Part shown: positions 35,102 to 44,570 of the stretch, one piece after another | How the letters are laid out: each line of letters starts with the position of its first letter | Numbering within the stretch: the first letter of the stretch is position 1 | Assembly: GCF_002289565.1 (NCBI RefSeq) | Contig: NZ_NTFY01000060.1 | Coordinates: forward strand, 186,001-250,000 | DNA: 64,000 bases | DNA from: Rhodopirellula sp. SM50 | GTDB taxonomy: Bacteria; Planctomycetota; Planctomycetia; Pirellulales; Pirellulaceae | Reading direction: 5' to 3' | The notes under the pieces: generated by a model | Told to the model about the DNA's origin: nothing | The model's input: only the letters and a program-made list of their open reading frames with translations | The model's database searches: none | Made by a program: the position numbers and the translations under genes

Positions 35102-35488
35102 TCACATCGACCGGATCGCATTCCGATCAGTCAGCGTTCCCTGGCCGTGCCAAGCCGGGCGCAATGCCCGCGGAGGCTTCGTGGCGGTGGACAGCCACAC
35201 CGGCACGAGTAGACGGCCATTTCGCAACTGGATGCCGTGGCCGGGACCGGTCGCCAGCACGTGCCAGTCGTAGTCTTTGCGGAACGGCTCGAACGCCGCG
35301 GTGATGTCGGTCGGCTCGCTGAACGTGACTCCGTCGTCGTCGCTGAACAGATCGGTCTTGTCCAGCATCGGCTCTTCCGCGGCGAGCGGGACGGCCGAGA
35401 GCGATACCGCGCATAGCGAAAATGTGAACGACAAACCCAGCAGCGAAACGGCGGGCACAACGCGATTTGACATGGCAAGGTGGTGCAT
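35102..35488 (-). pseudogene. N-terminal relic of a sialidase (BNR-type) gene
   Basis: Signal-like start (VVPAVSLLGLSFTFSLCAVS) and then DLFSDDDGVTFSEPTDITAA, FEPFRKDYDWHVLATGPGHG and IQLRNGRLLVPVWLST, the first Asp-box blade and active-site loop of exo-sialidases. Homology ends near base 35150 and about 25 unrelated residues follow. The remaining blades are missing. It faces the DUF1501 relic head to head, and the two join near 35100. Confidence 0.7.
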
Positions 35489-35535
35489 AACAACTCTGTC
35501 TGAATATCTGTATGCGAACCCTTAGGTCGGCAAAA

Positions 35536-37041
35536 CTAATTCGTGTCGCTCTGGGCATTGAACTTGAACGACTTGATCGCAGCGCTGCCTGTTCCAGCGG
35601 CATAGATTGCAGGACGCAGGTAGGAAAAATTACCCAGCACATTGTGGTCGTAGCCGGAAAGCTCATAAGTGCGTTCGTTCTTCGTCCAGGTTTCCCCGTC
35701 TTTGCTGTAGTACAGATTGAGCGATTGCTTCGACAGCTCAGCCCGCAGGTATCGAACATCGCTTGCAGCGACACCTCGAATGGTTTGAGTTCGATCGCTG
35801 AACCGCATCATCAGTCGCTCGCCCTGAACGGCCAGCGAAGCCAGCCTTCTTTCCGAATACCAGATCGCCAAGCCCAACTCGACACCCGGATCACAATCGC
35901 CGAGCTCGATCTCAACGGTGTAGTTCTTTCCGGGAGGATTGCACTGCAGCGTGCGCATTCGATCATCCGGATGTCTGAATCGAAATTCTCCACCGCCAAC
36001 CTGCTGCGAATTCAGTACCGATGCTCCTGTCATCTGCCATTGGATTTTGAGCTGCGGCGACTCAAAATCGTCATCGTCAATCGACTCATTCGGATGGACA
36101 ATCACCTCCGGTTCCGTTTTGGGATCACGCTTCGTCTTGAACCAGCCATCGTCGGTCCACTCGATCGCTTCCAACAGCGTATGACGACCGTGCGGCAAAG
36201 CTCCTTTTTTGTAAGCGTGATAAACGACGTACCAGTTGCCGTCGCCATCGTCGATGATCGTGCCGTGCCCTTTGGACCAATAGGTTTCCTTTCGCGACCA
36301 GGTGTGCACAATCGGATTGTGTGGGCTGTTTTCCCATGGGCCGAGTGGCGATCGGGATCGGGCCGAAGTCACCATGTGGCTTGTTGCCGGGCCGGCGGTT
36401 CCACCCTGCGCCGCTGTCATGTAGTAGTAACCATCACGAAACGTCAGCTTCGGCGATTCCAGGCAAAAACACTCGACGTCCCAGTCGGCAGGATACTTCC
36501 AACCATCATGTTTTTGCTGAAGCTCTCCAGTCACCGTCAAGCCATCTTTACTGAGCGGCGCCACCCGGCCGTTGTGCATGTACAGGAATCGATCGCCCTG
36601 CGGAGTCGACACATGTCCCGGATCGATGCCGGGAATGTCCAGCAGCTTCGGTTTTGACCACGGCCCATGCGGGTCCTTCGCGGTCACAACGTAGTTCTTG
36701 CCGCTCGACGGAAAGTACAGATAAAACAGCCCATCATATTTGATCAGATCGGGAGCCCAGACGGTTCCCACGTCTTCGTTCAACGCGTAGGCGATCGGCT
36801 GCCAATCGACGAGGTTGGTTGAATGCCAGATCTTGAGTCCGGGGACTTTTCGATATGAACTGTGCGTCATGTAGAAGTCGTCGCCATCGCGCACAATGGT
36901 CGGGTCCGCATGATCGCCGCCAAGAATCACGTGCAATTTGCCATCGTTGGGCGCGTCGGCATACCCAAGCTGCAAACTCGTGGAGAGAAGAAAGCTAAAG
37001 GCGAGAAGTTTGGTTAAGGGCATCATGTTGGTCAGTTGCAT
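35536..37041 (-). CDS. glycoside hydrolase family 43 enzyme with C-terminal beta-sandwich
   Basis: About 501 residues. The signal peptide MMPLTKLLAFSFLLSTSLQL supports a start near 37041; the frame is open further back but would overlap the pectate lyase stop. The five-bladed GH43 propeller shows its three acidic residues in order: Asp in GGDHADPTIVRDGDDFYM, Asp in GTVWAPDLIKYDGLFYLYF, Glu in VECFCLESPKLTF. The Arg/Glu- and Trp-rich loop WSKGHGTIIDDGDGNWYVVY is typical. Residues about 320-500 are a DUF1349-like sandwich often attached to GH43 xylosidases and arabinofuranosidases. Secreted; likely removes arabinosyl or xylosyl units. Last gene of the rbs/DUF1593 operon. Confidence 0.92.
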   Translation of the reverse strand: MQLTNMMPLTKLLAFSFLLSTSLQLGYADAPNDGKLHVILGGDHADPTIVRDGDDFYMTHSSYRKVPGLKIWHSTNLVDWQPIAYALNEDVGTVWAPDLIKYDGLFYLYFPSSGKNYVVTAKDPHGPWSKPKLLDIPGIDPGHVSTPQGDRFLYMHNGRVAPLSKDGLTVTGELQQKHDGWKYPADWDVECFCLESPKLTFRDGYYYMTAAQGGTAGPATSHMVTSARSRSPLGPWENSPHNPIVHTWSRKETYWSKGHGTIIDDGDGNWYVVYHAYKKGALPHGRHTLLEAIEWTDDGWFKTKRDPKTEPEVIVHPNESIDDDDFESPQLKIQWQMTGASVLNSQQVGGGEFRFRHPDDRMRTLQCNPPGKNYTVEIELGDCDPGVELGLAIWYSERRLASLAVQGERLMMRFSDRTQTIRGVAASDVRYLRAELSKQSLNLYYSKDGETWTKNERTYELSGYDHNVLGNFSYLRPAIYAAGTGSAAIKSFKFNAQSDTN

Positions 37042-37093
37042 ATTTGACAGGTCGAATGTGCGGGCAAAGATCTGCCCAGGCATGAATCTCATT

Positions 37094-38206
37094 TCAATCA
37101 GCCTCGCGGTGTGCCCATTTTGCGAATCCACTGGCGACCTTCTCTCCCCAGTTTCCGTACCACGTGTACCCGCCGCGTCGTTCGCCGCCGATCTCTTGAA
37201 TGTCGTATTTTACCACGCCATCTCGGTCACTGAAGATCGGGCGGTTCGATTTGATCGCGTAGAACCGAGCCCACAATGGAGCCGCCTGCGGGTCTTGGGT
37301 GAGGGCTCGCTGCGTCTCGCTTCGCTTGTAGCGGTAGCCTTCGATCTTGACCGAGTTGAACCATTCCACGCCCGCTTTGACCGCGCGAATCATCTCTGGA
37401 GTGGGTTCGTCAACACTCATCAGGAATGTCAGAACTCCTGCACTTTCGGAACCACTGAGCGAAGGGTGTTCGTAGCTGCGTGCTTGGGCCGGGGCCAGTG
37501 TTTTCGCATCGTGCTGAGCACACCAAACCGTGGGGACACCATCGACGACCACCTGGCACTTCAAAATGCATTCGATGCCGAGCGCCACAGCTGCCGCCGC
37601 CTTCCTACGACGAGTCTCATCGACAAACCCGTATGGCGTTTCTCCGTCAGCCACGTCGCGAAGCAAGTGCATGACGCGAATCATGGCTCCGTCATTGAAT
37701 GTGATGTGTGAATAGTAACCTTTCCGTAGCGGCCAGAACTGAGGCCAGCCGCCATTGGGGTACTGAGCCGCCAACAGGTAGTCGACACCCTTCAAAAATG
37801 AGTCTTTGCATCTGGTATCGCCAGTCACGTGGGCTAGCCGAGCCAGGAACTGCATCGGGACAGTCGTGGCATCGTTATCAAGGCTGTTGGCGCGAGCTCC
37901 ACCCGGAGGAGGAATGTCGTCGGGTGAACTCGGAGGCTTCGCAAGATCGGTGCTTTTGGGCCAGCCGCCTTGAGGTGATTGGTATTGAATCACGCTGTTT
38001 GCAACACTCTTGGCTTCTTCGGACCGAAACCAGGCGTCGTCTTTCTTGAGCAGATTCTTATCAAAACGAATTTGTGCGCAGGCGCTCTCAGTTGAGGATA
38101 GCGCCAACATGACAAACGTCAGAGGCAGCGCTGCAACGCGGACACTTGGATGGTTGAGCAGGCCCATTCCTCTCTTTCCCGTTCGGTATGACGTGCGATT
38201 TTGCAT
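37094..38206 (-). CDS. pectate lyase, PL10-type
   Basis: 370 residues with a signal peptide. An alpha/alpha-barrel pectate lyase: VIQYQSPQGGWPKSTDLA, SLDNDATTVPMQFLARLAHV, LLAAQYPNGGWPQFWPLRKG, CAQHDAKTLAPAQARSYEHP, KRSETQRALTQDP, PLWARFYAIKSNRPIFSDRD. The two NGGWP/QGGWPKS repeats and RFYxIxxNRPIFSxRDG are family signatures. It cleaves polygalacturonate by beta-elimination outside the cytoplasm. It starts 2 bp after the first DUF1593 gene ends and shares its operon. Confidence 0.93.
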   Translation of the reverse strand: MQNRTSYRTGKRGMGLLNHPSVRVAALPLTFVMLALSSTESACAQIRFDKNLLKKDDAWFRSEEAKSVANSVIQYQSPQGGWPKSTDLAKPPSSPDDIPPPGGARANSLDNDATTVPMQFLARLAHVTGDTRCKDSFLKGVDYLLAAQYPNGGWPQFWPLRKGYYSHITFNDGAMIRVMHLLRDVADGETPYGFVDETRRRKAAAAVALGIECILKCQVVVDGVPTVWCAQHDAKTLAPAQARSYEHPSLSGSESAGVLTFLMSVDEPTPEMIRAVKAGVEWFNSVKIEGYRYKRSETQRALTQDPQAAPLWARFYAIKSNRPIFSDRDGVVKYDIQEIGGERRGGYTWYGNWGEKVASGFAKWAHREAD

Positions 38207-38208
38207 TG

Positions 38209-39648
38209 TTAATTCTTGACGTCCACAATCAATCGGCGATAGCGCGTCAATCGCGGAGTTCCGTGATCAGTGACGGCGACAATGATGTGCATCGTTCCGA
38301 TGCCGGGTGGCATCACAGTTCTTGTAGGAACCGTGAACGATGCCTTTGCTTTGTCAAAGCTCTTGATCGGAACCGGTTGGCCTCGCGTTCCGCTGGAACA
38401 CAGGAAGGTGCCGACTTCGCCGTAGCAGAACCAGTGGTACGACAGCGCGTCGCCGTCCGGGTCAGAGCTACCCTCAGCGCTAAGTTGCACGACATCACCC
38501 TTTTTCGCAGTCAGACGATCAGCATGTCCGAATTTCACGACCGGCGGGTGATTGGCGTCGTCGTAGGACTTGATCGTCCAATCCATTCTTGCCGCGAAAT
38601 CATTTTGATAGGCCCCACGCCATCGCCAAATGGTCGCGTGGTTGGTGTCGTGCCAGCGACCGTCGATTCCGAGTACCTCATCATTGGTATCAGCCCAGAA
38701 AGGTCGTGTTTCCTTTTGCAGGAACCACTTGCGCATCCGTGGAGTGTAACGCTCGTAGCGACCTCCCCAACCGCCCCAGTCCGGGTGTTCAGGATCGCTC
38801 AGCCCGTTGTTGATCAGATTCAGGAATGACGGCGTGTCGCCCTCCATCAGGTATTCCCAGTGCGGATACTCCGCGCCCAGCGGACCTTTACGCCGGACAT
38901 TCTTGTCCAGCCATTCGTTGGTCACCAAACTGAAGTCCGCACCGTCGCAACGTGCGTGAAAGTGATCACCGCTGATGCCGCTCCATGTCGCGTGGTGGTA
39001 GGCTCCGCCCGGATGAAATCCTGGGCTCGCCACGTAGAAAAGATCAGGGAACTGCTCACGCATCCAGGGTCCACTGTCGTCCTGATCCGAAATCGTGTAG
39101 ACGCGCAGCTTGGCAACGAATGCTCTCAGGTCCTCGGCGGAACGGGTGTTACGAACTTTCCAAAGTGATTGAGCAAGCACGCCGGGTCCACCCCAAGCGG
39201 TGACCCATATGGGTCGCGGATCGTCCTTGTCGACGGCTTTGATCAGAGCCTCAGAAGCTTGCGAGTCCTTTCCTTCGCCAACGCCATTCATTCCGTACAC
39301 TGCGAGCCCTTCGGTGACTCTGCTGAGCAGAAACTCGGCAGTGGGATAGCCCCGCTCATGCTTTTCGAGGTTGTCTCGCACCTGGCCGTACGCATTGACG
39401 ATTCGACGTATACGTTCTGGTGCAACGCGATGTTGCTGATGCACCGACGTCGTAGCGGCGAGTCCCTCGATGTCGATTTGGTTCGCATACGTCAACAGCC
39501 GTACCATCGACATCGCGTCGTCCGGTTCGTTTTCGATGTCGGTCAGTACGAACAGCCGCGGCTTTTCAGCAGCCCAGGATAGGCTGGGAAGAGCCACCAA
39601 GACACCGAGCAAGATGGTGCAGGCAATGAGTCTCAAGTTTCTCGTCAT
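38209..39648 (-). CDS. DUF1593 (Sde182-type) secreted nucleoside-hydrolase-like protein, copy 1
   Basis: 479 residues with a signal peptide ending LSWAAEK. N-terminal nucleoside-hydrolase-like domain ([20 protein letters not shown], like the DxDPGxDDA calcium/substrate motif; [73 protein letters not shown]). The C-terminal Ig-like Sde182 domain follows (about 385-479; [38 protein letters not shown]). Pfam names the family after a cellulose-binding Saccharophagus protein. ATGA overlap with copy 2. Likely binds or hydrolyses furanosyl groups in cell-wall polymers; the substrate is unproven. Confidence 0.92.
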   Translation of the reverse strand: MTRNLRLIACTILLGVLVALPSLSWAAEKPRLFVLTDIENEPDDAMSMVRLLTYANQIDIEGLAATTSVHQQHRVAPERIRRIVNAYGQVRDNLEKHERGYPTAEFLLSRVTEGLAVYGMNGVGEGKDSQASEALIKAVDKDDPRPIWVTAWGGPGVLAQSLWKVRNTRSAEDLRAFVAKLRVYTISDQDDSGPWMREQFPDLFYVASPGFHPGGAYHHATWSGISGDHFHARCDGADFSLVTNEWLDKNVRRKGPLGAEYPHWEYLMEGDTPSFLNLINNGLSDPEHPDWGGWGGRYERYTPRMRKWFLQKETRPFWADTNDEVLGIDGRWHDTNHATIWRWRGAYQNDFAARMDWTIKSYDDANHPPVVKFGHADRLTAKKGDVVQLSAEGSSDPDGDALSYHWFCYGEVGTFLCSSGTRGQPVPIKSFDKAKASFTVPTRTVMPPGIGTMHIIVAVTDHGTPRLTRYRRLIVDVKN

Positions 39649-41087
39649 TTCTTCAATCCTTCATTTCTGGAGGCTAATGCCGCGGTGCCTTCGGCGGCGA
39701 TAGCCGCAGTGGTCCCCGATACATTGATGATCACGCGGCGATACGCGTAGAGGTTGGGTTCTCCATCGTCGTGTAGTTCCAGAATGAGATGCAGGTTCTG
39801 ACCAGCGGCAGTTGAGGGAACCGAGACTGTGGATGTCATACCGTTCTTATTGTCAATCTTGACCGTGCCGTCAAAGGAACTCGGTTCATCGTAGAAAGAC
39901 CATGCGTAGGTCAACGCGTCTTCGTCGGGGTCGCTGGAACCCTTGGCACTCAGCATAACTTTCGCGCCTGGTTCCGCCGAGACTTCTAAGACACGCCGCG
40001 ACTTATCACCGTTCACGATAGCAATGGGATGATGGTTGGCGTCCTCATATTTTCTGGTAATGCTCCAGTCCATGCGAGCTGCGAAGTCGTTGTCGTAACC
40101 TTTGCTCCAGCGTTTGATCGCTGAGGTGCCGTCCTTCGTGTTGCCGTACATTTCGTAGGGATCGAACTTCCGCTCTTCTCCTTTGACGCCGGACATGCTC
40201 TTGATGTTGACCTGCTTTTTCCAGCTGAAACGCCCGCCCCAACCACCTTGGTCAATCCTATCCGGATCGTTGAGTCCATTCGGGTAGACGTGCATGAACG
40301 CCGGCGTATCGCCTTCGGTAGCCCATTTCGTATTCGGGTATACGGCTCCTAGTGGCCCGTGACTTTGGATGTCATTGCGTTGGTAGTCACCATTTTTTGG
40401 AGGCTGCCAGCCGTAAACCTTTACGGCGCGGATATAGAGGACTTCCGGGAAGTTCTTTGCGATCCACGCGCCAGCGTCGTCCTGTCCAAGAATGTCAAAA
40501 ACCCGCAGCTTGCTCAGGAATTTGTCGAGCTCCGCTTTCGATCTCGTCGCTCGCACCTTCCAAATCGCTTGAGCCACGTTGTTCGCACCGCCCCAGGCTC
40601 CAACCCATACGGGACGCGGATCGTCTCTGTCGACCGACGCAATGATCAGTTCCGATCCCGGAGTGTCTTCGCCATCGCCCACATCGCTCATGCCGTAGCC
40701 TTTTTGCCCCATGACCGAGATTGATCGCAGGTACTCAACTGTAGGAAACCCTTCGGCATGCACTTTCAGGTTGTCGTAGCATTCAGCGTAAGCATCGATG
40801 AGCTTGTCGAGCATCTTGGTGTCAACTTGTCTCTTCTTCCAGCAACCCGTCGAGACAATCAAGCCTTCGATATCAAACTCGTTGGCACAAACCAACTGGC
40901 GCACCATCGACTGTTCGTCATCGGGGTCGGCGCCAAGATCGGTCGTGTTGATGACGCGCGGCTTGTAAGAAACGGTGTTCGCGTTCTGCGCAGACACGAA
41001 TCCCGCCTCCAAAATAGCGATGGCAACGGAACAAGACGCGACGAAGAGCAGCACTGCCAGTCGAGTGAGTACGGAATGTCGTTTCAT
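39645..41087 (-). CDS. DUF1593 (Sde182-type) secreted nucleoside-hydrolase-like protein, copy 2
   Basis: About 480 residues from ATG 41087, chosen because [20 protein letters not shown] begins a signal peptide; the open frame before it is not protein-like. Same layout as copy 1: [80 protein letters not shown], then the Ig-like domain ([33 protein letters not shown]) with a short Ala-rich tail. Divergent enough from copy 1 to suggest an old duplication with different specificity. Confidence 0.92.
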   Translation of the reverse strand: MKRHSVLTRLAVLLFVASCSVAIAILEAGFVSAQNANTVSYKPRVINTTDLGADPDDEQSMVRQLVCANEFDIEGLIVSTGCWKKRQVDTKMLDKLIDAYAECYDNLKVHAEGFPTVEYLRSISVMGQKGYGMSDVGDGEDTPGSELIIASVDRDDPRPVWVGAWGGANNVAQAIWKVRATRSKAELDKFLSKLRVFDILGQDDAGAWIAKNFPEVLYIRAVKVYGWQPPKNGDYQRNDIQSHGPLGAVYPNTKWATEGDTPAFMHVYPNGLNDPDRIDQGGWGGRFSWKKQVNIKSMSGVKGEERKFDPYEMYGNTKDGTSAIKRWSKGYDNDFAARMDWSITRKYEDANHHPIAIVNGDKSRRVLEVSAEPGAKVMLSAKGSSDPDEDALTYAWSFYDEPSSFDGTVKIDNKNGMTSTVSVPSTAAGQNLHLILELHDDGEPNLYAYRRVIINVSGTTAAIAAEGTAALASRNEGLKK

Positions 41088-41164
41088 ATTCAGGCCTTTG
41101 TCTAAAAGTGGTGGGAACCGCCAGTGAACAAAATACGCATTGAGTTTTCCATCACTGAGAAAAT

Positions 41165-41300
41165 CTATTTGCAATTGACAACGAGGCGACGGTAGCGAGT
41201 CAGCGCCGGAGTCCCGTCGTCGGACACCACGAGTAGCACATGAGCTGTCTTGCCCGCCGCGTCCTCAGGCATCACGAATCTGGTCGTCGCCTGATCCGCG
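41165..41300 (-). pseudogene. detached C-terminal end of DUF1593 copy 3
   Basis: Frame-shifted from the gene upstream, this stretch reads ANADQATTRFVMPEDAAGKT, AHVLLVVSDDGTPALTRYRR and LVVNCK, then stops at 41165. It is the last third of an Ig-like Sde182 domain. The earlier two thirds (about 60-70 residues) are missing between it and the stop of copy 3. Confidence 0.75.
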
Positions 41301-42791
41301 TTAGCGCCCCGTGGTTGTTTGATGTGGTGTCACGCACCAGTCACAACGATCCTGGAACTCTTTTTGGTAGTCCGCGCGCCAGCGGGAGATGCTGGATTTG
41401 CCAGGACCATCGACATAATGATTCGTGCCGGGACGGCGTTTGTACTGCCCGCCCCAGCCAGGTTGAGTCGGGTCATCCGCGTCGTTGATGCCTCGGATGG
41501 CGCTGACTAGATGCAGGAACGCAGGCGTGTCGCCTTCGCAGACTCCGGTGCAGCCCATGCCCTCGTGCGGATAGATGTCGCAAAGTGGGCCGTGGCCTTT
41601 GCGAATGTGCTCATTCACCCACGCCAAGTTCGAGTTTGGATCGCGACCGCCGAACATACCCTGGTAGGTTTTGCGCGACTCGATAATGAACAAATCGGGA
41701 AACTCATCCATCAGCCAGCTGTGCGTTGCGTCCTGGTGAGCGATCAGGAAGATGCGAAGTTTGCTGATGAACTTTTTCAGCTCGGCCTCGCTACGCGTGT
41801 TCTTCACATCCCAAATCGCCTGAGCCACTTCGCGCGGGCCGCCCCAAACACTGATCCAAACAGGACGTGGATCGGGCTTGTCGACCGCAGCGATGATTGC
41901 GTTTGAGGCTTCACTGTCCTTGCCCTTTCCGATGATGTCGGTGTAGGGCTGCTTGCCGGCACCAAACTTCACAGGTACACCGTGGTTGTTGCCCTTGCCT
42001 TCGAATGTGACGGAACGCAGATAGTCCGGCGTCGGATACCTCGAATCATGCGACTTGAGGTTGTCGTACACTTTTTCATATTGATCGAGCACACCCAGAA
42101 TATTCTTTTTGTGAGCCTGCATCGCAAAGGTGCCTGCTGATGCCACGAGTCCTTCGACTTCCAATTCGTTGGAATAGAGCAGAAAGCGAACCATCGACTG
42201 CATGTCGTCCGGATCACTCTTCATCGTGTTGGGAACATTGCCGCCTTTCACGACACCGATCGGAGGAAAGTCCGAAGTCACGATGACGCGAGGTTTTTGT
42301 GAAGCTTTGCGAACCGCTCTCGCGTTTGCCATCGCCGCAACGAACGCGTTTGAATCGCCAGTGAATTGGATGATCGTCGTTTGCGCAACATCCCAGCCGG
42401 ACATCTTTGCCGACTCGTAGCCGTTGATGTAGTAGCCCGCTCCTTCGTGGAAGGTGACGTTGGGATGCTTCTCCCAGCCGCTCTTCTTGGTCTTGCTGAC
42501 GAAGATCGCTTCACCCTCGGTCAGTCCATGAGACTCGACGTCCTTCAGCGACAACGTGGTTTCCTTCCAGTCGGCCCAACTGACAACTAATTGCGGCTCG
42601 CTGATTTTTGCCTGATACCAAGCACCGCCGCCATGCGCAATGATCTCTGTGCCCGGATACTTCGCCGGGACATAGTCCTTCAACCAACTCGCGATCGGCT
42701 GGGCGGACAACTGGCCTGAGCTCCCGAACGCAATCAGGAGAACAACCAGCCATTTGCAATGGAGTCGTAAATTTAGCGGAATGGTTTTCAT
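41301..42791 (-). CDS. DUF1593 nucleoside-hydrolase-like protein, copy 3, lacking its C-terminal domain
   Basis: 496 residues with signal peptide MKTIPLNLRLHCKWLVVLLI. Unlike its siblings it has about 130 extra residues before the nucleoside-hydrolase-like domain (KYPGTEIIAHGGGAWYQAKI, GAGYYINGYESAKMSGWDVA), which look like a small beta-sandwich. The domain itself keeps KSDPDDMQSMVRFLLYSNEL, VWISVWGGPREVAQAIWDVK, FLIAHQDATHSWLMDEFPDL and GVCEGDTPAFLHLVSAIRGI. The protein ends VTPHQTTTGR where the Ig-like domain should start. A deletion with frameshift left the domain's end out of frame at 41165-41300. The catalytic-type domain seems whole, so activity is possible. Confidence 0.88.
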   Translation of the reverse strand: MKTIPLNLRLHCKWLVVLLIAFGSSGQLSAQPIASWLKDYVPAKYPGTEIIAHGGGAWYQAKISEPQLVVSWADWKETTLSLKDVESHGLTEGEAIFVSKTKKSGWEKHPNVTFHEGAGYYINGYESAKMSGWDVAQTTIIQFTGDSNAFVAAMANARAVRKASQKPRVIVTSDFPPIGVVKGGNVPNTMKSDPDDMQSMVRFLLYSNELEVEGLVASAGTFAMQAHKKNILGVLDQYEKVYDNLKSHDSRYPTPDYLRSVTFEGKGNNHGVPVKFGAGKQPYTDIIGKGKDSEASNAIIAAVDKPDPRPVWISVWGGPREVAQAIWDVKNTRSEAELKKFISKLRIFLIAHQDATHSWLMDEFPDLFIIESRKTYQGMFGGRDPNSNLAWVNEHIRKGHGPLCDIYPHEGMGCTGVCEGDTPAFLHLVSAIRGINDADDPTQPGWGGQYKRRPGTNHYVDGPGKSSISRWRADYQKEFQDRCDWCVTPHQTTTGR

Positions 42792-42917
42792 TTTCGGTCT
42801 CGTGGGCAGTGATGGACTTCGAGTTGATTCGTCTGTGTCTGAGATTCAAATTTGAGATCAGATTGTTTGCATCGAGCCGAGTCCTACCGGCCAGATGCTT
42901 GGCCGAGGAGACCGGCC

Positions 42918-44369
42918 CTACTTCGGTTCGACGTTCACGATCACGCGTTTGTAACGCGTTAACGGTGGTGTGCCTTTGTCAGTGACCTTCAAAATGAAAT
43001 GCATGGTTTCGGATTTGCTCACGTCCGGAGCGACGCGGTTTACCTGGTAGACGTTTTCTGGAAAGATGCCAAAATCAACTTTGACATCCGGCGATGAACC
43101 AGCCTCGGGGTATTGCATCCAGGTGTAGCTCAGGCTGTCGCCGTCGGGGTCAGTCGTTCCACCGGCATCGAGACGAAACCGATCGCCTGACTTTACGGTG
43201 AACGTATCCGGATGAGCCAGTTGCGGACGCGGAGGATGGTTCGCATCGGCGTATTTCTTTAGACTCCAGTCCATCCGGGCGGCGAAGTCGTTTTGAAAGT
43301 CATCTCGCCAGCGCCAGAGAGTGACTCGGTTGCCGGAGTGAGTCGTCTTGTCCGGCCGTTCGGCGCGTTTGTGTTCCTGGAACACGCGTGGTGCAAACGT
43401 GTCGTCGGCGTTCGTCCAAATTGGGCGCGTTTCCGATTTGATGGGTACGCCGCCTTGGACTTCGCGGCCAACCTCGATTTCGTCATCGGTTGGTTGCGAC
43501 AATTCATAGCGTCCTCCCCAACCACCCCAATCGGGTCGCTCGGGCACATTCAACCCATTGGGAATGAGCCCCAGATACGCTGGCGTGTCGCCTTCCATAC
43601 CCCACGCCGTGTCCGGGTATTGTGCGCCGAGCGGGCCGTGCGACTGTTGAATGTTGTCGGCCAGCCACTGGTTGCTGATGGTCGTGTTGTCGATGCCGTC
43701 GATCACCTGATTGATGGCCCCCCACGTTGACCGTTCGTAGCGTCCGGGACTCACGATGTACGATAGGCCGGGGAATTCGTTTCGCATCCAAACGCCAGAA
43801 TCATCCTGGTCCGAGATCGTGTAGACGCGCAACTTGCTGACCAGACGCTTGGTCTCTTCGGCCGATCGATCCTTGCGAATTCTGTAAAGCGATTGAGCCA
43901 GCGTATTGGGGCCACCCCAGACGGAAATCCACAACGGTCGGTCGTCTTCGTTGTCGAGTAGCTCAATGATGCGGCGCGAACCAGGCGAGTCCTTGTCGTC
44001 ACCGACACCCGTCATTCCGTACAGCGGCAGTCCCTCAGAGACTCGACCGTTCAGCGATTGCGCGGTGGGAAATCCCCTCGCGTGTTTCTTCAGGTTGGGT
44101 TGAATCTGGCCATACGCATCGATCACCTTGCGGATCGATTCCGGCGCGATGCGATCTTTCTGATGGACCGACGTTGTCGCAACAATCGCTTGGATATCGA
44201 TTGCATTCGCGTACAGCAGCAAGCGGACCAGCGACTGCGTGTCATCGGGGTCGGCTTCAATATCGGTCAATACCACCATCCGCTGACGCGGCGACGGTGC
44301 TTCGTCGGCGACCACGACACCTATCGTCGCGGCAAAGAAAAATCCCAGGGCGATCAATCCGTACCTCAT
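42918..44369 (-). CDS. DUF1593 (Sde182-type) secreted nucleoside-hydrolase-like protein, copy 4
   Basis: 483 residues with a signal peptide (MRYGLIALGFFFAATIGVVV). [80 protein letters not shown] and [17 protein letters not shown] match copy 1 most closely, including the shared VATTSVHQKDRIAPESIRKV segment. The Ig-like C-terminus is complete (GTTDPDGDSLSYTWMQYPEA, PPLTRYKRVIVNVEPK). Its ATG overlaps the stop of the ribokinase stump (ATGA), tying the DUF1593 array to the transporter genes. Confidence 0.92.
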   Translation of the reverse strand: MRYGLIALGFFFAATIGVVVADEAPSPRQRMVVLTDIEADPDDTQSLVRLLLYANAIDIQAIVATTSVHQKDRIAPESIRKVIDAYGQIQPNLKKHARGFPTAQSLNGRVSEGLPLYGMTGVGDDKDSPGSRRIIELLDNEDDRPLWISVWGGPNTLAQSLYRIRKDRSAEETKRLVSKLRVYTISDQDDSGVWMRNEFPGLSYIVSPGRYERSTWGAINQVIDGIDNTTISNQWLADNIQQSHGPLGAQYPDTAWGMEGDTPAYLGLIPNGLNVPERPDWGGWGGRYELSQPTDDEIEVGREVQGGVPIKSETRPIWTNADDTFAPRVFQEHKRAERPDKTTHSGNRVTLWRWRDDFQNDFAARMDWSLKKYADANHPPRPQLAHPDTFTVKSGDRFRLDAGGTTDPDGDSLSYTWMQYPEAGSSPDVKVDFGIFPENVYQVNRVAPDVSKSETMHFILKVTDKGTPPLTRYKRVIVNVEPK

Positions 44370-44569
44370 GTGCTGTCCTCTCGCCTGCTCCAGTTGCTGA
44401 CTTCATCAAGCGTCGGAAACGATGTTTGCGTACCACCCATACCCTGGTGGAGTGAACGACCTGCCAATGTCTCGCCGGGAACCGGCAGTCGCGGTGCCCA
44501 AAAGGTCAGGTCCACGTTGGCCGAACCAACGACACAGATTCGATGACGAGTTCTCTTGTCTTCGCTCAT
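44366..44569 (-). pseudogene. rbsK: ribokinase (PfkB family) N-terminal stump
   Basis: 67 codons. ICVVGSANVDLTFWAPRLPV followed by PGETLAGRSLHQGMGG is the start of ribokinase, where GGKGANQAVA should come next. Here the sequence switches to TQTSFPTLDEVSNWSRRED and stops. The ATP site and catalytic Asp, near the other end of the roughly 300-residue enzyme, are absent. The start sits directly after the rbsC stop and the end is ATGA-coupled to DUF1593 copy 4, so the stump may still relay ribosomes. Confidence 0.8.
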
Positions 44570-44570
44570 G

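Noticed and set aside
35512-36657. 381-codon open frame on the plus strand
   Set aside because: It is antisense to the GH43 gene, has no family features, and the GH43 frame shows intact catalytic motifs.
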